Notes: generated from the letters alone by a model not told the origin. DNA of 64,000 nucleotides from Acidihalobacter aeolianus (GCF_001753165.1 NZ_CP017448.1:1010462-1074461), one strand, 5' to 3'. Positions 35,080 to 44,086 are shown, counted from the stretch's first letter. Numbers and translations are program-made.

Positions 35080-36480
35080 ATGGCCGAAGTGATCCCGAAG
35101 CCTCTAGGTGAACGTAACGCCACCGATGCGTTGCGCATACCACCGCATTCCATCGAAGCCGAACAGGCTGTCATCGGTGGACTCATGCTCGACAATGCGA
35201 CCTGGGATCAGGTAGCAGATCGCATCAACGAAGCGGATTTTTATCGCTTCGACCATCGCCTGATCTTCCGCGCCGTCGAGAAGCTGGCCGCACAAAACCA
35301 CCCGATAGACGTCGTCACGCTTTCCGAGGCGCTCGAACGTACCGGCGAACTGGAACAGGCTGGCGGGCTGGCCTATCTGGGCGTTCTGGCCCGCGATACG
35401 CCGAGTGCGGCCAATATCCGCACGTATGCCGACATCGTGCGCGAGCGCTCAATTCTGCGCCAGCTGATCAGTGTCGGAACGCGAGTGGCAGACAGTGCCT
35501 TCAATCCCGAGGGACGAGATTCCAAGGCGCTGCTGGACGAAGCGGAAAAGGCGGTTTTCGAAATCGCCGAGAAAGGCGTGCGCGGTCGGGAGGGGTTCTC
35601 CAGCGTCAAGCAACTGTTGCGACCGGCCTTGGAACGCATCGAGATGCTGCATGAGCGCCAGGATGCAGTTACCGGCGTCGCCACAGGCTACGACGAGATC
35701 GACGAGCGTACCTCAGGTCTGCAGGCCGGCGATCTTGTGATCGTCGCCGGTCGTCCCTCGATGGGCAAGACGAGCTTCGCCATGAACATAGCGGAGTATG
35801 CTGCCGTCAAACACAGCACCCCGGTCGCCATCTTCAGCATGGAAATGCCCGGCGAGCAGCTGACCATGCGTATGCTGTCTTCGCTCGGGCGCATCGATCA
35901 GCATCGACTGCGTACCGGTCGGCTGGACGAGCAGGATTGGCCGCGTCTCACCAGTGCCGTGCAGATGCTGACGGACGTGCCTATGTACATCGACGATACC
36001 CCGGCGCTGACCCCGACCGAGCTGCGCGCACGTGCGCGCCGGCTCAAGCGCGAACATGGGCTGGGTCTGATCGTGATCGATTACCTCCAGCTGATGCAGG
36101 TGCCGGGCACGCGCGAGAACAGGGCGACCGAGATATCGGAAATTTCACGCTCCCTAAAGGCCTTGGCAAAAGAGCTGGGGGTACCCGTGATTGCATTGTC
36201 GCAGCTCAATCGCAGTCTTGAGCAGCGCCCCAACAAACGTCCGGTGATGTCCGATCTGCGCGAATCCGGGGCTATCGAGCAGGACGCCGATCTCATCGCC
36301 TTCATCTACCGCGACGAGGTGTACAACGAGGATAGTCCCGACAAGGGTACGGCCGAGATCATCATCGCCAAGCAGCGTAATGGCCCCATCGGCATGGTAC
36401 GTCTGACCTTCCTCGGTCAGTACACCCGGTTTGAAAACCATATATCCGACGTCTACGGAGGCGACGGAGGCTTCGGATGA
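35080..36480 (+). CDS. dnaB: Replicative DNA helicase DnaB
   Basis: 466 residues. N-terminal primase-interacting domain (PPHSIEAEQAVIGGLMLDNA), linker helix, and RecA-like ATPase with Walker A in VAGRPSMGKTSFAMN, Walker B in LIVIDYLQLM, and SDLRESGAIEQDADLIAF. Hexameric 5-prime to 3-prime helicase of the fork. No intein. Overlaps alr by ATGA. Confidence 0.98.
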   Translation: MAEVIPKPLGERNATDALRIPPHSIEAEQAVIGGLMLDNATWDQVADRINEADFYRFDHRLIFRAVEKLAAQNHPIDVVTLSEALERTGELEQAGGLAYLGVLARDTPSAANIRTYADIVRERSILRQLISVGTRVADSAFNPEGRDSKALLDEAEKAVFEIAEKGVRGREGFSSVKQLLRPALERIEMLHERQDAVTGVATGYDEIDERTSGLQAGDLVIVAGRPSMGKTSFAMNIAEYAAVKHSTPVAIFSMEMPGEQLTMRMLSSLGRIDQHRLRTGRLDEQDWPRLTSAVQMLTDVPMYIDDTPALTPTELRARARRLKREHGLGLIVIDYLQLMQVPGTRENRATEISEISRSLKALAKELGVPVIALSQLNRSLEQRPNKRPVMSDLRESGAIEQDADLIAFIYRDEVYNEDSPDKGTAEIIIAKQRNGPIGMVRLTFLGQYTRFENHISDVYGGDGGFG

Positions 36481-37568
36481 GCTTTTTACCGCGCGCTGCC
36501 GAGGCCATGATTGACCTCGATGCCCTGCGGCACAATGTCGGCCGCGTGCGCACGCTGGCACCGCGGAGTCGCATTCTCGCCATGGTCAAGGCCGATGCCT
36601 ACGGTCACGGCCTGATCGCCGTGTCGCGCGTTCTGTCGAATGAGGCCGACGGTCTGGGAGTGGCTTGCGTCCCGGAAGGACTGGCGCTGCGCGAGGCCGG
36701 TCTGGGTGGGCGCGTCGTGGTGATGCAGGGCTGTAAGAACGACGATGAACTGGCGGCTGCGCATGCCGCAGGACTGGATCTTGTCGTACACGAACCCGGG
36801 CAGGTAGAGCGTCTTGAGCGATACGCTGCTGGCGCCGCACCACTGACGATCTGGCTCAAGGTCGACACGGGTATGCATCGTATCGGTTTCGAGCCCGAGG
36901 AAATCCCCGCCCTCAGCGCACGGCTGCAAGGTATGCCCGCCGTCGCTCCTGGGCTGCGCTATGTGACCCATTTTGCCTGCGCAGACGATCCGGCGGCACA
37001 GGCGGTTACGGATCGCCAGGTCGCTCGATTTCGCGCGGCCACGGACGGACTGCAAGGCGAGCGCAGCCTGTGCAACTCGGCTGGTATCCTCACCAGAGCC
37101 GACGCGCATGCCGATTGGGTTCGCCCCGGCATCATGTTGTACGGCGCTTCTCCGTTATTGGGGACGACGGCTATGGAGCTGGACTTGAAACCGGTGATGA
37201 CGCTGCAGGCACCGCTGATCGCGATTCGCATTTGTCGTGCCGGCGAGCCGATCGGTTATGGCGGCGTCTACACCTGCGACCACGATACACGTGTTGGTAT
37301 TTTGGCTATTGGGTATGGCGATGGGTATCCGCGGCATGCCCCCAGTGGTACACCGGTTTCCGTTGCTGGTCAGGTTTGCACCGTAATTGGGCGTGTGTCT
37401 ATGGACATGCTGGCGGTCGACCTTGGCGCGGTGGATTGCAAACCAGGTGATAAGGCTGTTTTCTGGGGCGGTAATCCAGCGGTTGAGGTTGTCGCGCAAG
37501 GCGCCCAGACCATCAGCTATGAACTGCTTTGTGCGGCGGGTTCGAAGGCGCGCAGAGTTTACATTTAA
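36477..37568 (+). CDS. alr: Alanine racemase
   Basis: 363 residues. Fold type III PLP enzyme; the PLP lysine is in MVKADAYGHGL, the C-terminal domain has GYGGVYT and AIGYGDGYPR and SMDMLAVDLG. It makes D-alanine for peptidoglycan. Downstream partner of dnaB by a 4-base overlap, the usual proteobacterial pair. Confidence 0.97.
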   Translation: MSFLPRAAEAMIDLDALRHNVGRVRTLAPRSRILAMVKADAYGHGLIAVSRVLSNEADGLGVACVPEGLALREAGLGGRVVVMQGCKNDDELAAAHAAGLDLVVHEPGQVERLERYAAGAAPLTIWLKVDTGMHRIGFEPEEIPALSARLQGMPAVAPGLRYVTHFACADDPAAQAVTDRQVARFRAATDGLQGERSLCNSAGILTRADAHADWVRPGIMLYGASPLLGTTAMELDLKPVMTLQAPLIAIRICRAGEPIGYGGVYTCDHDTRVGILAIGYGDGYPRHAPSGTPVSVAGQVCTVIGRVSMDMLAVDLGAVDCKPGDKAVFWGGNPAVEVVAQGAQTISYELLCAAGSKARRVYI

Positions 37569-37615
37569 TTCCCGCGATAATTATCTTAGAAATCCCCCTC
37601 CTGGCTGTTTATTTC

Positions 37616-37822
37616 CAGAATATTCAAGGCTACGTTCTGTGGAGAAGGGGCGTTCGACCTCTAAAAACAGCGACATCTATAAACACTTCGAAGGGAAGTA
37701 TTAATTACATAAATGCAGGTGGTTTTACAAACGCCAGAATATTAGAGGATGCTGTTTGACATTTTTGCGACAAGGTTTAGTCTTGTCTCGCAAACAAATG
37801 CAGGGCTAATCAGAATATTAGA
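37616..37822. repeat. Three direct repeats of CAGAATATT upstream of the porin gene
   Basis: CAGAATATT occurs at 37616-37624, 37735-37743 and 37811-37819; the last two extend to CAGAATATTAGA (12 bases). They lie in the AT-rich 303-base leader of the FadL-type gene and flank the hairpin at 37764-37794. The pattern suggests binding sites for one regulator. Confidence 0.65.
37764..37794 (+). promoter_or_regulatory. Inverted repeat downstream of a TTGACA box in the porin leader
   Basis: TTTGCGA-CAAG (37764-37774) pairs with CTTG-TC-TCGCAAA (37782-37794), with one two-base bulge. It begins two bases after TTGACA (37756-37761) and would overlap the -10 region, so it looks like an operator. No good -10 hexamer is visible at 17 bases. 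Confidence 0.5.
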
Positions 37823-37871
37823 CAAAACTAATAATTATGGTTTTGAGTATACACAGAACCCGGAGGATTCG

Positions 37872-39215
37872 ATGAAACTCAATTTGAAGCATTCTTTGAT
37901 TGCCAGTTCGATTGCTGCCGCGCTGGGATTTGCCGGCGCCGCACATGCTACCAATGGTTACAATTTGATCGGTATTGGCGCTTATCAGATGGGTATGGCC
38001 GGAGCCGTCGTATCCGATCCGGGTTCTGCCATGACTGCAATTTCCAACCCGGCCGGCATGACGGAAGTTCGTCCGCAGACCGATTTCAGCATGGAAGCCT
38101 TCCTGCCCAAGCGTGACGTGAACTTCACCGCGACCGGCGGGCAGAAAATTTCCAGCGACAGCAACATGTACGGCGTGCCTGCACTGGGCTGGTCCGCCCC
38201 GACCTCCAGCGGTTCCAATGTCTATTTCGGTGGCGGCATGTACGGCACCTCCGGCATGGGCGTTGACTATCCCTACACGGCCAATGGCGTGATGCCTCAG
38301 AGTCAGGTACCGCCCGGGCAAGATGCGTCATTTAATGGTTTCAGCAATATTGCGTTGTGGCAGATGGCTCCGGCGCTGGCCTGGAAGGTCAACGATCAGT
38401 TGAGCCTGGGTGTGGCGCTCGATATCGGCTACATGTCGGCCTCGTTCCTGCAGTCCTATGGTTTTGCGGCCGCACCTTCTCCTGCTGGTGGAACGGCCTA
38501 CGGCCCGTACAGCATCAACATGACCCGATCGGCCAGTGCCTTCGGCCTAGGTGCAACTGTTGGCCTACTGTACAAGATCAATCCGATGTGGACGGTGGGT
38601 GCTGAATATACGAGCTCCCAGACTTACAAGCTCAATTACAACTTGGCTCCCGGAGATATCACAGTACCTGGTGGTGCCAGCCCGTTCGCACCTGCCGGTT
38701 ACGCGTTCCCTGGCGGCAAATACACGCTGACGATGAAGACGCCGCAGACAGCCTCCCTCGGTGTCACGATGAACCCCACGAGTACGTTGGCGGTGAGCGC
38801 GCAGGTGAAATGGATCGACTGGAAGGATGTGATGAACAATCTAAGCATCACCGGTCCGATGGATTTCACAGGCTTCACACCGAAATGGAAGAGTCAAACG
38901 GTAGTGGCTGTGGCTGCTAATTATTACGTCACCCCGAAATTCCAGGTGCGTGCAGGTTACAACTACGCCAAATCGCCGATCGACAGCAACGCGGTAGCCT
39001 ACAACCTCATTCTGCCAGCGGTCGTAGAAACCCATTACACGGCGGGTTTCACCTATGATCTGAACAAGCGCTGGACGATTGGCGGTGCATACATGATTGC
39101 GCCGCAGAAATCCTATACCGCACCGATGACTGCCAGCATGACCGATCCGAGCAAGGGTCAGAAAGTTTCCCTTTCCGAGCAGGCGGTATCGTTCAATATC
39201 GGCTACAAGTTCTGA
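37872..39215 (+). CDS. FadL/OmpP1/TodX family outer-membrane porin
   Basis: 447 residues. Signal peptide MKLNLKHSLIASSIAAALGF ending AHA, then TNGYNLIGIGAYQMGMAGAV and the conserved AISNPAGM (the NPA hatch motif of FadL). The remainder is an aromatic-rich beta barrel ending in Phe (SFNIGYKF). FadL-type porins pass hydrophobic molecules across the outer membrane. GGAGG seven bases before the ATG. Monocistronic, ended by the terminator at 39245. Substrate unknown. Confidence 0.92.
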   Translation: MKLNLKHSLIASSIAAALGFAGAAHATNGYNLIGIGAYQMGMAGAVVSDPGSAMTAISNPAGMTEVRPQTDFSMEAFLPKRDVNFTATGGQKISSDSNMYGVPALGWSAPTSSGSNVYFGGGMYGTSGMGVDYPYTANGVMPQSQVPPGQDASFNGFSNIALWQMAPALAWKVNDQLSLGVALDIGYMSASFLQSYGFAAAPSPAGGTAYGPYSINMTRSASAFGLGATVGLLYKINPMWTVGAEYTSSQTYKLNYNLAPGDITVPGGASPFAPAGYAFPGGKYTLTMKTPQTASLGVTMNPTSTLAVSAQVKWIDWKDVMNNLSITGPMDFTGFTPKWKSQTVVAVAANYYVTPKFQVRAGYNYAKSPIDSNAVAYNLILPAVVETHYTAGFTYDLNKRWTIGGAYMIAPQKSYTAPMTASMTDPSKGQKVSLSEQAVSFNIGYKF

Positions 39216-39244
39216 GGTTTCCTGTTTCTCTGAGCTGTATTTTC

Positions 39245-39272
39245 AAGGGCCATGGAAACGTGGCCCTTTTTT
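39245..39272 (+). terminator. Rho-independent terminator after the porin gene
   Basis: A 10-bp stem (39245-39254 with 39259-39268, one G-T wobble) with GAAA tetraloop overlaps a six-T run. Confidence 0.92.
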
Positions 39273-39327
39273 ATACCAGAGCAAAGTACCGGCTTTGCCA
39301 ATAACTAAAATATAGATGGAGGATAAA

Positions 39328-40272
39328 ATGTCCTTTATGGGAAATCTGTTGCGGAGTTTATTTGCAGTGGCATTTTTATCTGCAGTTACATTCAGTGCGA
39401 ATGCTGCGGAAAATTACAAGCCGTTTATTCTTGCCACGGCAGGTAACGGCGATTTTCACACACAGGTGGAAAAGGTTCAGGCGGCATTGACCCAAGCGGG
39501 TTTCAAGATCGTGGGCACATACAATCCGGACTTAAGCACTTTCCATCCCTATCAGGCCGCGACGATTTTTATCGTGACCAACCCGACGCTACTGGCCGAC
39601 GCGGCGAAAACTCCGCGTGGCGGATACGGCGCCGTGATGCGGGTTGCCGTGACCCAGACGAATGATCAGGTTCAGGTGGCCTACGTCAATCCGGTGTACG
39701 TGCAATACGCTTACCGCATGAAGGCTGATCTGGCACCGGTGAAGGCCGAACTTGCCAAGGCGCTGGGTGATCAACAGTCCTTCGGCGCAAAAGGCCTGAC
39801 TGCAGATGCACTTGAGCATTATCACTACACCTTCGGCATGGAATATTTCAACGAACCCTACCAACTCAACAGCTTTGGCTCGCATGCGCAGGCAGTTGCC
39901 AAGGTCAAATCCCTGCTGACCAAGGGTGTCAATGGTCTGCATTACTTGTATGAGTTGAATATTCCCGGGACCGATCAGACGGTTATCGGCGTCGCTATGG
40001 ACGACAAGGACAATAAAAACGTCAACGATGCCTATCAGATGTCGGTCGTCGATTTCCATAAGCTCAAGGGAACGGCTTATTTGCCTTATCAGATTCTGGT
40101 GAAAGGATCGAATGTCGAGGCATTAAATATGCGCTTCAGGATGGCGGTGTTCTTCCCTGATCTGTCGATGATGGGCGATCACTCGTTTATGACCTTGATG
40201 TCGGCGCCGGCCGCGCTCCATCGTGCATTAGCCAAGGCGACTGGGACCACTTACAGTGAGCCGTTATTCTAG
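39328..40272 (+). CDS. Secreted DUF302-like protein
   Basis: 314 residues from ATG 39328, chosen because GGAGG lies seven bases upstream. Signal peptide MSFMGNLLRSLFAVAFLSAV ending ANA. Residues about 30-140 (VEKVQAALTQAGFKIVGTYN, TIFIVTNPTLLADAAKTP, QVQVAYVNPVYVQYAY) resemble DUF302, a small alpha/beta domain often secreted. The second half (LHYLYELNIPGTDQTVIG, MRMAVFFPDLSMMG-like region) is not recognised. Own terminator at 40298. Function unknown. Confidence 0.75.
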   Translation: MSFMGNLLRSLFAVAFLSAVTFSANAAENYKPFILATAGNGDFHTQVEKVQAALTQAGFKIVGTYNPDLSTFHPYQAATIFIVTNPTLLADAAKTPRGGYGAVMRVAVTQTNDQVQVAYVNPVYVQYAYRMKADLAPVKAELAKALGDQQSFGAKGLTADALEHYHYTFGMEYFNEPYQLNSFGSHAQAVAKVKSLLTKGVNGLHYLYELNIPGTDQTVIGVAMDDKDNKNVNDAYQMSVVDFHKLKGTAYLPYQILVKGSNVEALNMRFRMAVFFPDLSMMGDHSFMTLMSAPAALHRALAKATGTTYSEPLF

Positions 40273-40297
40273 AGTCATGCCTTCGCATTAAGCTTTC

Positions 40298-40325
40298 AAA
40301 CCCCGGCAAGTCCGGGGTTTTCTTT
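40298..40325 (+). terminator. Rho-independent terminator after the DUF302-like gene
   Basis: AAACCCCGG (40298-40306) pairs with CCGGGGTTT (40312-40320) with five-base loop CAAGT; followed by TTCTTT. Confidence 0.9.
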
Positions 40326-40374
40326 GTCTGGTCTATCGTCCAGAATGATCCTCCGAACAATTTCGGAGCTCGCT

Positions 40375-40806
40375 ATGAAGTCGATCAAGATCAGCAATCT
40401 GGGCGAAATTCGCAACGAGTTGAACAAATACAAAAAGGGCAAGAAATTCGACATCCATCAGTTCAATCAGATGGCGCGGCTCGCTTGGCTTGGCAAGATC
40501 GTGATGCAGCCGCTCGATCCGCTCGATGAGAAATGCGAGTCTTTTTTGCTCTATTGCGACTACCCGGACGAATTCCAGTCTCATTTTCTCGATCCAGATC
40601 AAGATCTGGTGGGGCAGATGCATATCGTGGATGGCGAGCAGGCGCTGGCACTGTCGCGCATCATGCAGCGCGGCGTCGAGGAGCGTGCATTGCTCTATCA
40701 GGATCTGCGTCAGCGCGATTTCTATTTCGATGAATTCTATCGCCCGAAGAAACAGGGTGGCGAGCAGTCTCCCGATGAAGCCGCGGATCCTGCCGGCGAC
40801 ACCTGA
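40375..40806 (+). CDS. Conserved hypothetical protein upstream of the lipoate-ligase-like gene
   Basis: 143 residues. MKSIKISNLGEIRNELNKYK; helical, soluble, charged; segments QFNQMARLAWLGKIVMQPLD and EERALLYQDLRQRDFYFDEF look ordered; the tail (GGEQSPDEAADPAGDT) is acidic. No signal peptide. GGAG nine bases before the ATG. The next gene starts 16 bases after its stop, so they are likely an operon. Family not recognised. Confidence 0.7.
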   Translation: MKSIKISNLGEIRNELNKYKKGKKFDIHQFNQMARLAWLGKIVMQPLDPLDEKCESFLLYCDYPDEFQSHFLDPDQDLVGQMHIVDGEQALALSRIMQRGVEERALLYQDLRQRDFYFDEFYRPKKQGGEQSPDEAADPAGDT

Positions 40807-40821
40807 TTCCAGGCCCCGGGA

Positions 40822-41841
40822 TTGCTTCGGCTCAATTACCACGATGCGGGCTGGCTGACGCCTTATGCCTTGCATGCCTGTTACGCGGGTCTGGCGGCGT
40901 CGCTGAGCGCCGATGATCCTCTCTGGCTAGTCATAGCGCGCGCTGATCGCGGCCATATCGCACTCGGTGCCAGCCAGTATGCCGACGCCGAACTGGACCT
41001 GGGCTACTGCCGCATGCGGGGTATCCCGGTCGTTCAGCGTGCTCTGGGCGGCGGTACGGTCTGGGTGGATCGTGACCAGTTGTGTGTGTTTTTCCTCTGG
41101 CCGCGGCATGCTGCGCCACGCACCCATGCGGATCTGTTCGACGAATGCCTGGCGTTGCTGGCCGCGGCATTCGCGCAGATAGGTCTACAGACGATGCGCA
41201 TAGGTGGGCAGGATCTCTGGTGTGGCGGACGCAAGTTGTTGGGTAGCGGCGCTGCAACGATCGGCCACACGATGGTGTTCGGTGCGAGCCTCTTGGAACG
41301 TTTCGCAGCCGACAGCTTTGCCGCCTGCGTGCATAGCCCGAGCCAGGGCTTCAGCGAGTGGCTGCGCGATGCATTGGCCGCCGGCATGACCGATCTGTCC
41401 TCCCTGGGGCAGGCCGAGAGTACTCCTGCCCTGGTCGATGCGTTGCGTGCAAGCTGTGCGGCACGCTGGGATGTCGATGCGTCTTCACCCGACAAACTAC
41501 AGCGTGCAGCGATGTTCGAAGCGGAATGCGAATTGCGCGAGCCGCTGGAATTGGGCGGTCGGCGTCTGGTGCGTGGTGGCATCAAGATCAACCGCGAGAC
41601 CTATCTGCTGGAAGATGCCGCTGCGCCTTGGCTGCGCCTGCTGTGGCAGTCAGGGCGTCTGCGTCGTGCCGCCTGCGCCGATCCCGAGGCTGACCTGCTG
41701 CTGCAGGATTGCCTGGATATGCCATGGGATGGCAGTCTGCTGTTCGACCGCGCGGCGTCGCACGATCTGGCTGAGTCCGCCGTGCGGACGCTTGCGCAGC
41801 GTATCGATGCCCTGTGTGCGACGTTGCCGAGTGCGGCATAA
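40822..41841 (+). CDS. Lipoate-protein ligase A-like protein
   Basis: 339 residues from a TTG start (MLRLNYHDAGWLTPYALHAC). Biotin/lipoate transferase fold: VVQRALGGGTVWVDRDQLCV corresponds to the R-R-x-G-G-G-x-V-x-H-D loop (here Q-R and V-D variants), QDLWCGGRKLLGSG contains the expected lysine of G-x-K-x-x-G-S, and a C-terminal accessory part follows. LplA proteins attach lipoate to lysines of carrier proteins. Sulfur-oxidising bacteria have specialised ligases for the sHdr system, but no sHdr gene is visible here, so the target is open. Confidence 0.8.
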   Translation: MLRLNYHDAGWLTPYALHACYAGLAASLSADDPLWLVIARADRGHIALGASQYADAELDLGYCRMRGIPVVQRALGGGTVWVDRDQLCVFFLWPRHAAPRTHADLFDECLALLAAAFAQIGLQTMRIGGQDLWCGGRKLLGSGAATIGHTMVFGASLLERFAADSFAACVHSPSQGFSEWLRDALAAGMTDLSSLGQAESTPALVDALRASCAARWDVDASSPDKLQRAAMFEAECELREPLELGGRRLVRGGIKINRETYLLEDAAAPWLRLLWQSGRLRRAACADPEADLLLQDCLDMPWDGSLLFDRAASHDLAESAVRTLAQRIDALCATLPSAA

Positions 41842-41863
41842 CACTACATAAACGGAACTGTCC

Positions 41864-42253
41864 ATGAGCCAACCGACCATAGCTGCTCGTCTTGAGCGCA
41901 AATACATCGCGATGACTGCGGATGAGGAGACCAAGCGTCGCCTGGATGCCGTTACCCCGGAGACCTGGACCTGTGTGGCGGTGGCCGATCTCGAACAGCT
42001 CGGCGAGTGGCACGAGATCCTGCTGCACCGTTTCCTGCTGTTGGATCTGGACGAATTCGAGGCCTTTGATCCGCTCGACGTGATTCGCATCCTGCGTCAG
42101 CAGTACCAGATCAATATCCCGGTTTTCTGCTTCGGCGGCGAAGAGGATATTCGGGACGAAATGCGCCTGGCCCGTGCGGACCGGTTCTTCGACAAGGATG
42201 AAATGATCGAGCGGCTACCGGAGTTCTTCCGGCAGTACGATTGGGGCGGGTAA
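41864..42253 (+). CDS. Degenerate receiver-like protein
   Basis: 129 residues. HRFLLLDLDEFEAFDPLDVI, YQINIPVFCFGGEEDIRDEM, and RADRFFDKDEMIERLPEFFR follow the beta-alpha pattern of response-regulator receivers, with D-L-D near the phospho-Asp strand and a Lys in FDKDE. The N-terminal acidic pair and the Thr/Ser position are not clear, so phosphorylation is doubtful. 22 bases after the lipoate-ligase-like gene, probably same operon. Could be a stand-alone signalling adaptor. Confidence 0.6.
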   Translation: MSQPTIAARLERKYIAMTADEETKRRLDAVTPETWTCVAVADLEQLGEWHEILLHRFLLLDLDEFEAFDPLDVIRILRQQYQINIPVFCFGGEEDIRDEMRLARADRFFDKDEMIERLPEFFRQYDWGG

Positions 42254-42295
42254 GTCGGTGCGCGGCCGCCGGTGCGGCAGCCGCGCACGCGCGTG

Positions 42296-42613
42296 TCAGC
42301 CGATCCAGGCGTGCTCGACCACGTCGACGCGGATGTCCTGGGAATAGGTCTCGCCGTTGCCTTCGATGGACAGCTTGCCCACGTAGGAGCCGGGGGTCTT
42401 GTAGCTGAATTTGCACTCGAAGGTGCCCGGCAGATTCACCGTGGCGTCGCACTTGCTCTCGCCGTCGACCGTGAAACTGCACTTCGCGCTGCCCTGGCCG
42501 CCGAGCAATGCCTGCAGGCGGAACTCCTGATTGACGGGGCGGCGATAAACATTCGGGTCGCGGTTCGCGTTGTACTGCAGATTGTTGAGCTTGACGAGTT
42601 TGACCAGTTTCAT
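42296..42613 (-). CDS. Unknown small beta-sandwich-like protein
   Basis: 105 residues. MKLVKLVKLNNLQYNANRDP, then LLGGQGSAKCSFTVDGESKC and GTFECKFSYKTPGSYVGKLS; ends VVEHAWIG. Alternating hydrophobic beta strands with three Cys resemble an Ig-like or SoxZ-like sandwich, but no family is certain. No signal peptide. GGGAG eight bases before ATG 42613. Divergent from the operon at 42731 across 117 AT-rich bases that hold the likely shared promoters. Confidence 0.7.
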   Translation of the reverse strand: MKLVKLVKLNNLQYNANRDPNVYRRPVNQEFRLQALLGGQGSAKCSFTVDGESKCDATVNLPGTFECKFSYKTPGSYVGKLSIEGNGETYSQDIRVDVVEHAWIG

Positions 42614-42730
42614 GGTGACTCCCGTTGTTAGGGTATTGCCTAGCATATTAGTAGGTTATGATATAAACGTGAAATAATACCACGTGCGGTGAAATATTCA
42701 CCCCTGTCCGCCAACACGATTAAACCTCGC

Positions 42731-43138
42731 ATGGATAGAAACGCACAACTCGCCGAACGCCTGTCAGCGATAGACGTCAGGATACGCGCACTGGAAAGCG
42801 ACATTGCCCGGGAAGGCGCCGAGAGCAATTTGGAGGCGGTGCTGATTCAGGCGACACATTGCATCAAGGATCTGCTGACGGCCTATGCCCATCACGCTGG
42901 CAAGCCCGTGCCGGAGACAGACGATCCGCTCGAGGTCTTTCGCGCCTTCGTCAAGGGCGACCCGAGCCTGAATGCGGTCCGCGACAATGTTCGGGAACTC
43001 GTGTACTACCGCAATTGCCTAGACATGGACAGGGCCGATGCCTTGCCGGCTAGGCCGGAGCGCATGGCCGTGCGTACCGCGAGGCACGTTTACCTGTACC
43101 TGTACACCCGCTGCACCCAGGAGGGACGCCTCTCCTGA
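42731..43138 (+). CDS. Unknown helical protein upstream of the MoxR-VWA operon
   Basis: 135 residues from ATG 42731; a GTG at 42689 is in frame. MDRNAQLAERLSAIDVRIRA is a coiled-coil helix; VLIQATHCIKDLLTAYAHHA and RTARHVYLYLYTRC are further helices. Soluble, not recognised. No clear ribosome-binding site. 95 bases from its stop to the ATPase gene; a short coding-like frame (ending QAQASA) fills that gap. Probably belongs to the same transcript. Confidence 0.65.
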   Translation: MDRNAQLAERLSAIDVRIRALESDIAREGAESNLEAVLIQATHCIKDLLTAYAHHAGKPVPETDDPLEVFRAFVKGDPSLNAVRDNVRELVYYRNCLDMDRADALPARPERMAVRTARHVYLYLYTRCTQEGRLS

Positions 43139-43233
43139 TCGAGTGCATCATCAGCCAGGTCGGGGCGTCGAACTCCGACCGCATCCATTCGAGCGTGCGC
43201 CGACAGGCGCAGGCCAGCGCATGAGGAAAGATC

Positions 43234-44085
43234 ATGGATAACAGGGTCAAGCACGAGCGCGGTGTCGAACGCGACGTGATTCAGCAGCCGGTGGCCACCC
43301 GGGCGCCGTTTTATCTGCCGCAGGCCGACGAGGTCGAGATCTTCCGCGCGGCGTACTCACGTCGTCTGCCGGTCATGCTCAAGGGCCCCACCGGCTGCGG
43401 CAAGACACGCTTTCTGGAGCACATGGCGCACAGCCTGCGACGGCCGTTGGTCACGGTGGCCTGCCACGAGGATCTGACCAGCTCCGATCTCGTCGGACGT
43501 TTCCTGCTGCAGGGCGATGAAACCGTCTGGCAGGACGGGCCGCTGACGCGCGCGGTGAAGGAAGGCGCCATCGCCTACCTCGACGAAATCGTCGAGGCGC
43601 GTACCGATACCACCGTGGTCATCCATCCCCTGACCGACCACCGCCGCCAGCTTCCGCTCGACAAGAAGAGCCGCTTCATCGAGGCGCACGACGATTTCAT
43701 GCTGGTGATCTCCTACAACCCGGGCTATCAGACCGCGCTGAAGGATCTCAAGCCCTCGACCAAGCAGCGCTTCGTCGGCATCGGCTTCGATTATCCGGGC
43801 GAGGAGCTCGAGCGTCGCATCGTCGCCGGCGAATCGGGCTGCCAGGATACCGCGCTGATCGAGCGTCTGGTCGCTGCCGGCCGTCGTGCGCGGGCGCTTA
43901 AGGAGCACGGCCTGGAGGAGGCGACCTCCACCCGCGCCCTCTGCTACGTCGCCGAACTGATCGCTGGCGGACTGTCGCCGCGCGTCGCGGCCCGGGCCGC
44001 CATGATCGCGCCGATCACCGACGATCCCGCGCTGATCGAGGCGCTGGAGGAAATCTTCGAGGCGCATCTCGGCGCCGAAGCCTGA
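43234..44085 (+). CDS. CbbQ/NirQ/NorQ-type MoxR AAA+ ATPase
   Basis: 283 residues. Walker A GPTGCGKT at 51-58, Walker B YLDE at 115-118, and the family-typical [20 protein letters not shown] and [16 protein letters not shown]. These hexameric ATPases work with a VWA partner to remodel a client enzyme (RuBisCO for CbbQO, nitric oxide reductase for NorQD). Here the VWA gene starts one base after the stop, but no such client is nearby. GAGG precedes the ATG. First gene of the five-gene operon. Confidence 0.95.
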   Translation: MDNRVKHERGVERDVIQQPVATRAPFYLPQADEVEIFRAAYSRRLPVMLKGPTGCGKTRFLEHMAHSLRRPLVTVACHEDLTSSDLVGRFLLQGDETVWQDGPLTRAVKEGAIAYLDEIVEARTDTTVVIHPLTDHRRQLPLDKKSRFIEAHDDFMLVISYNPGYQTALKDLKPSTKQRFVGIGFDYPGEELERRIVAGESGCQDTALIERLVAAGRRARALKEHGLEEATSTRALCYVAELIAGGLSPRVAARAAMIAPITDDPALIEALEEIFEAHLGAEA

Positions 44086-44086
44086 G

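Noticed and set aside
43134-43220. 28-codon frame between the helical protein gene and the MoxR ATPase gene
   Set aside because: It has a plausible shine-dalgarno but only a CTG start; kept as an observation, not a gene.
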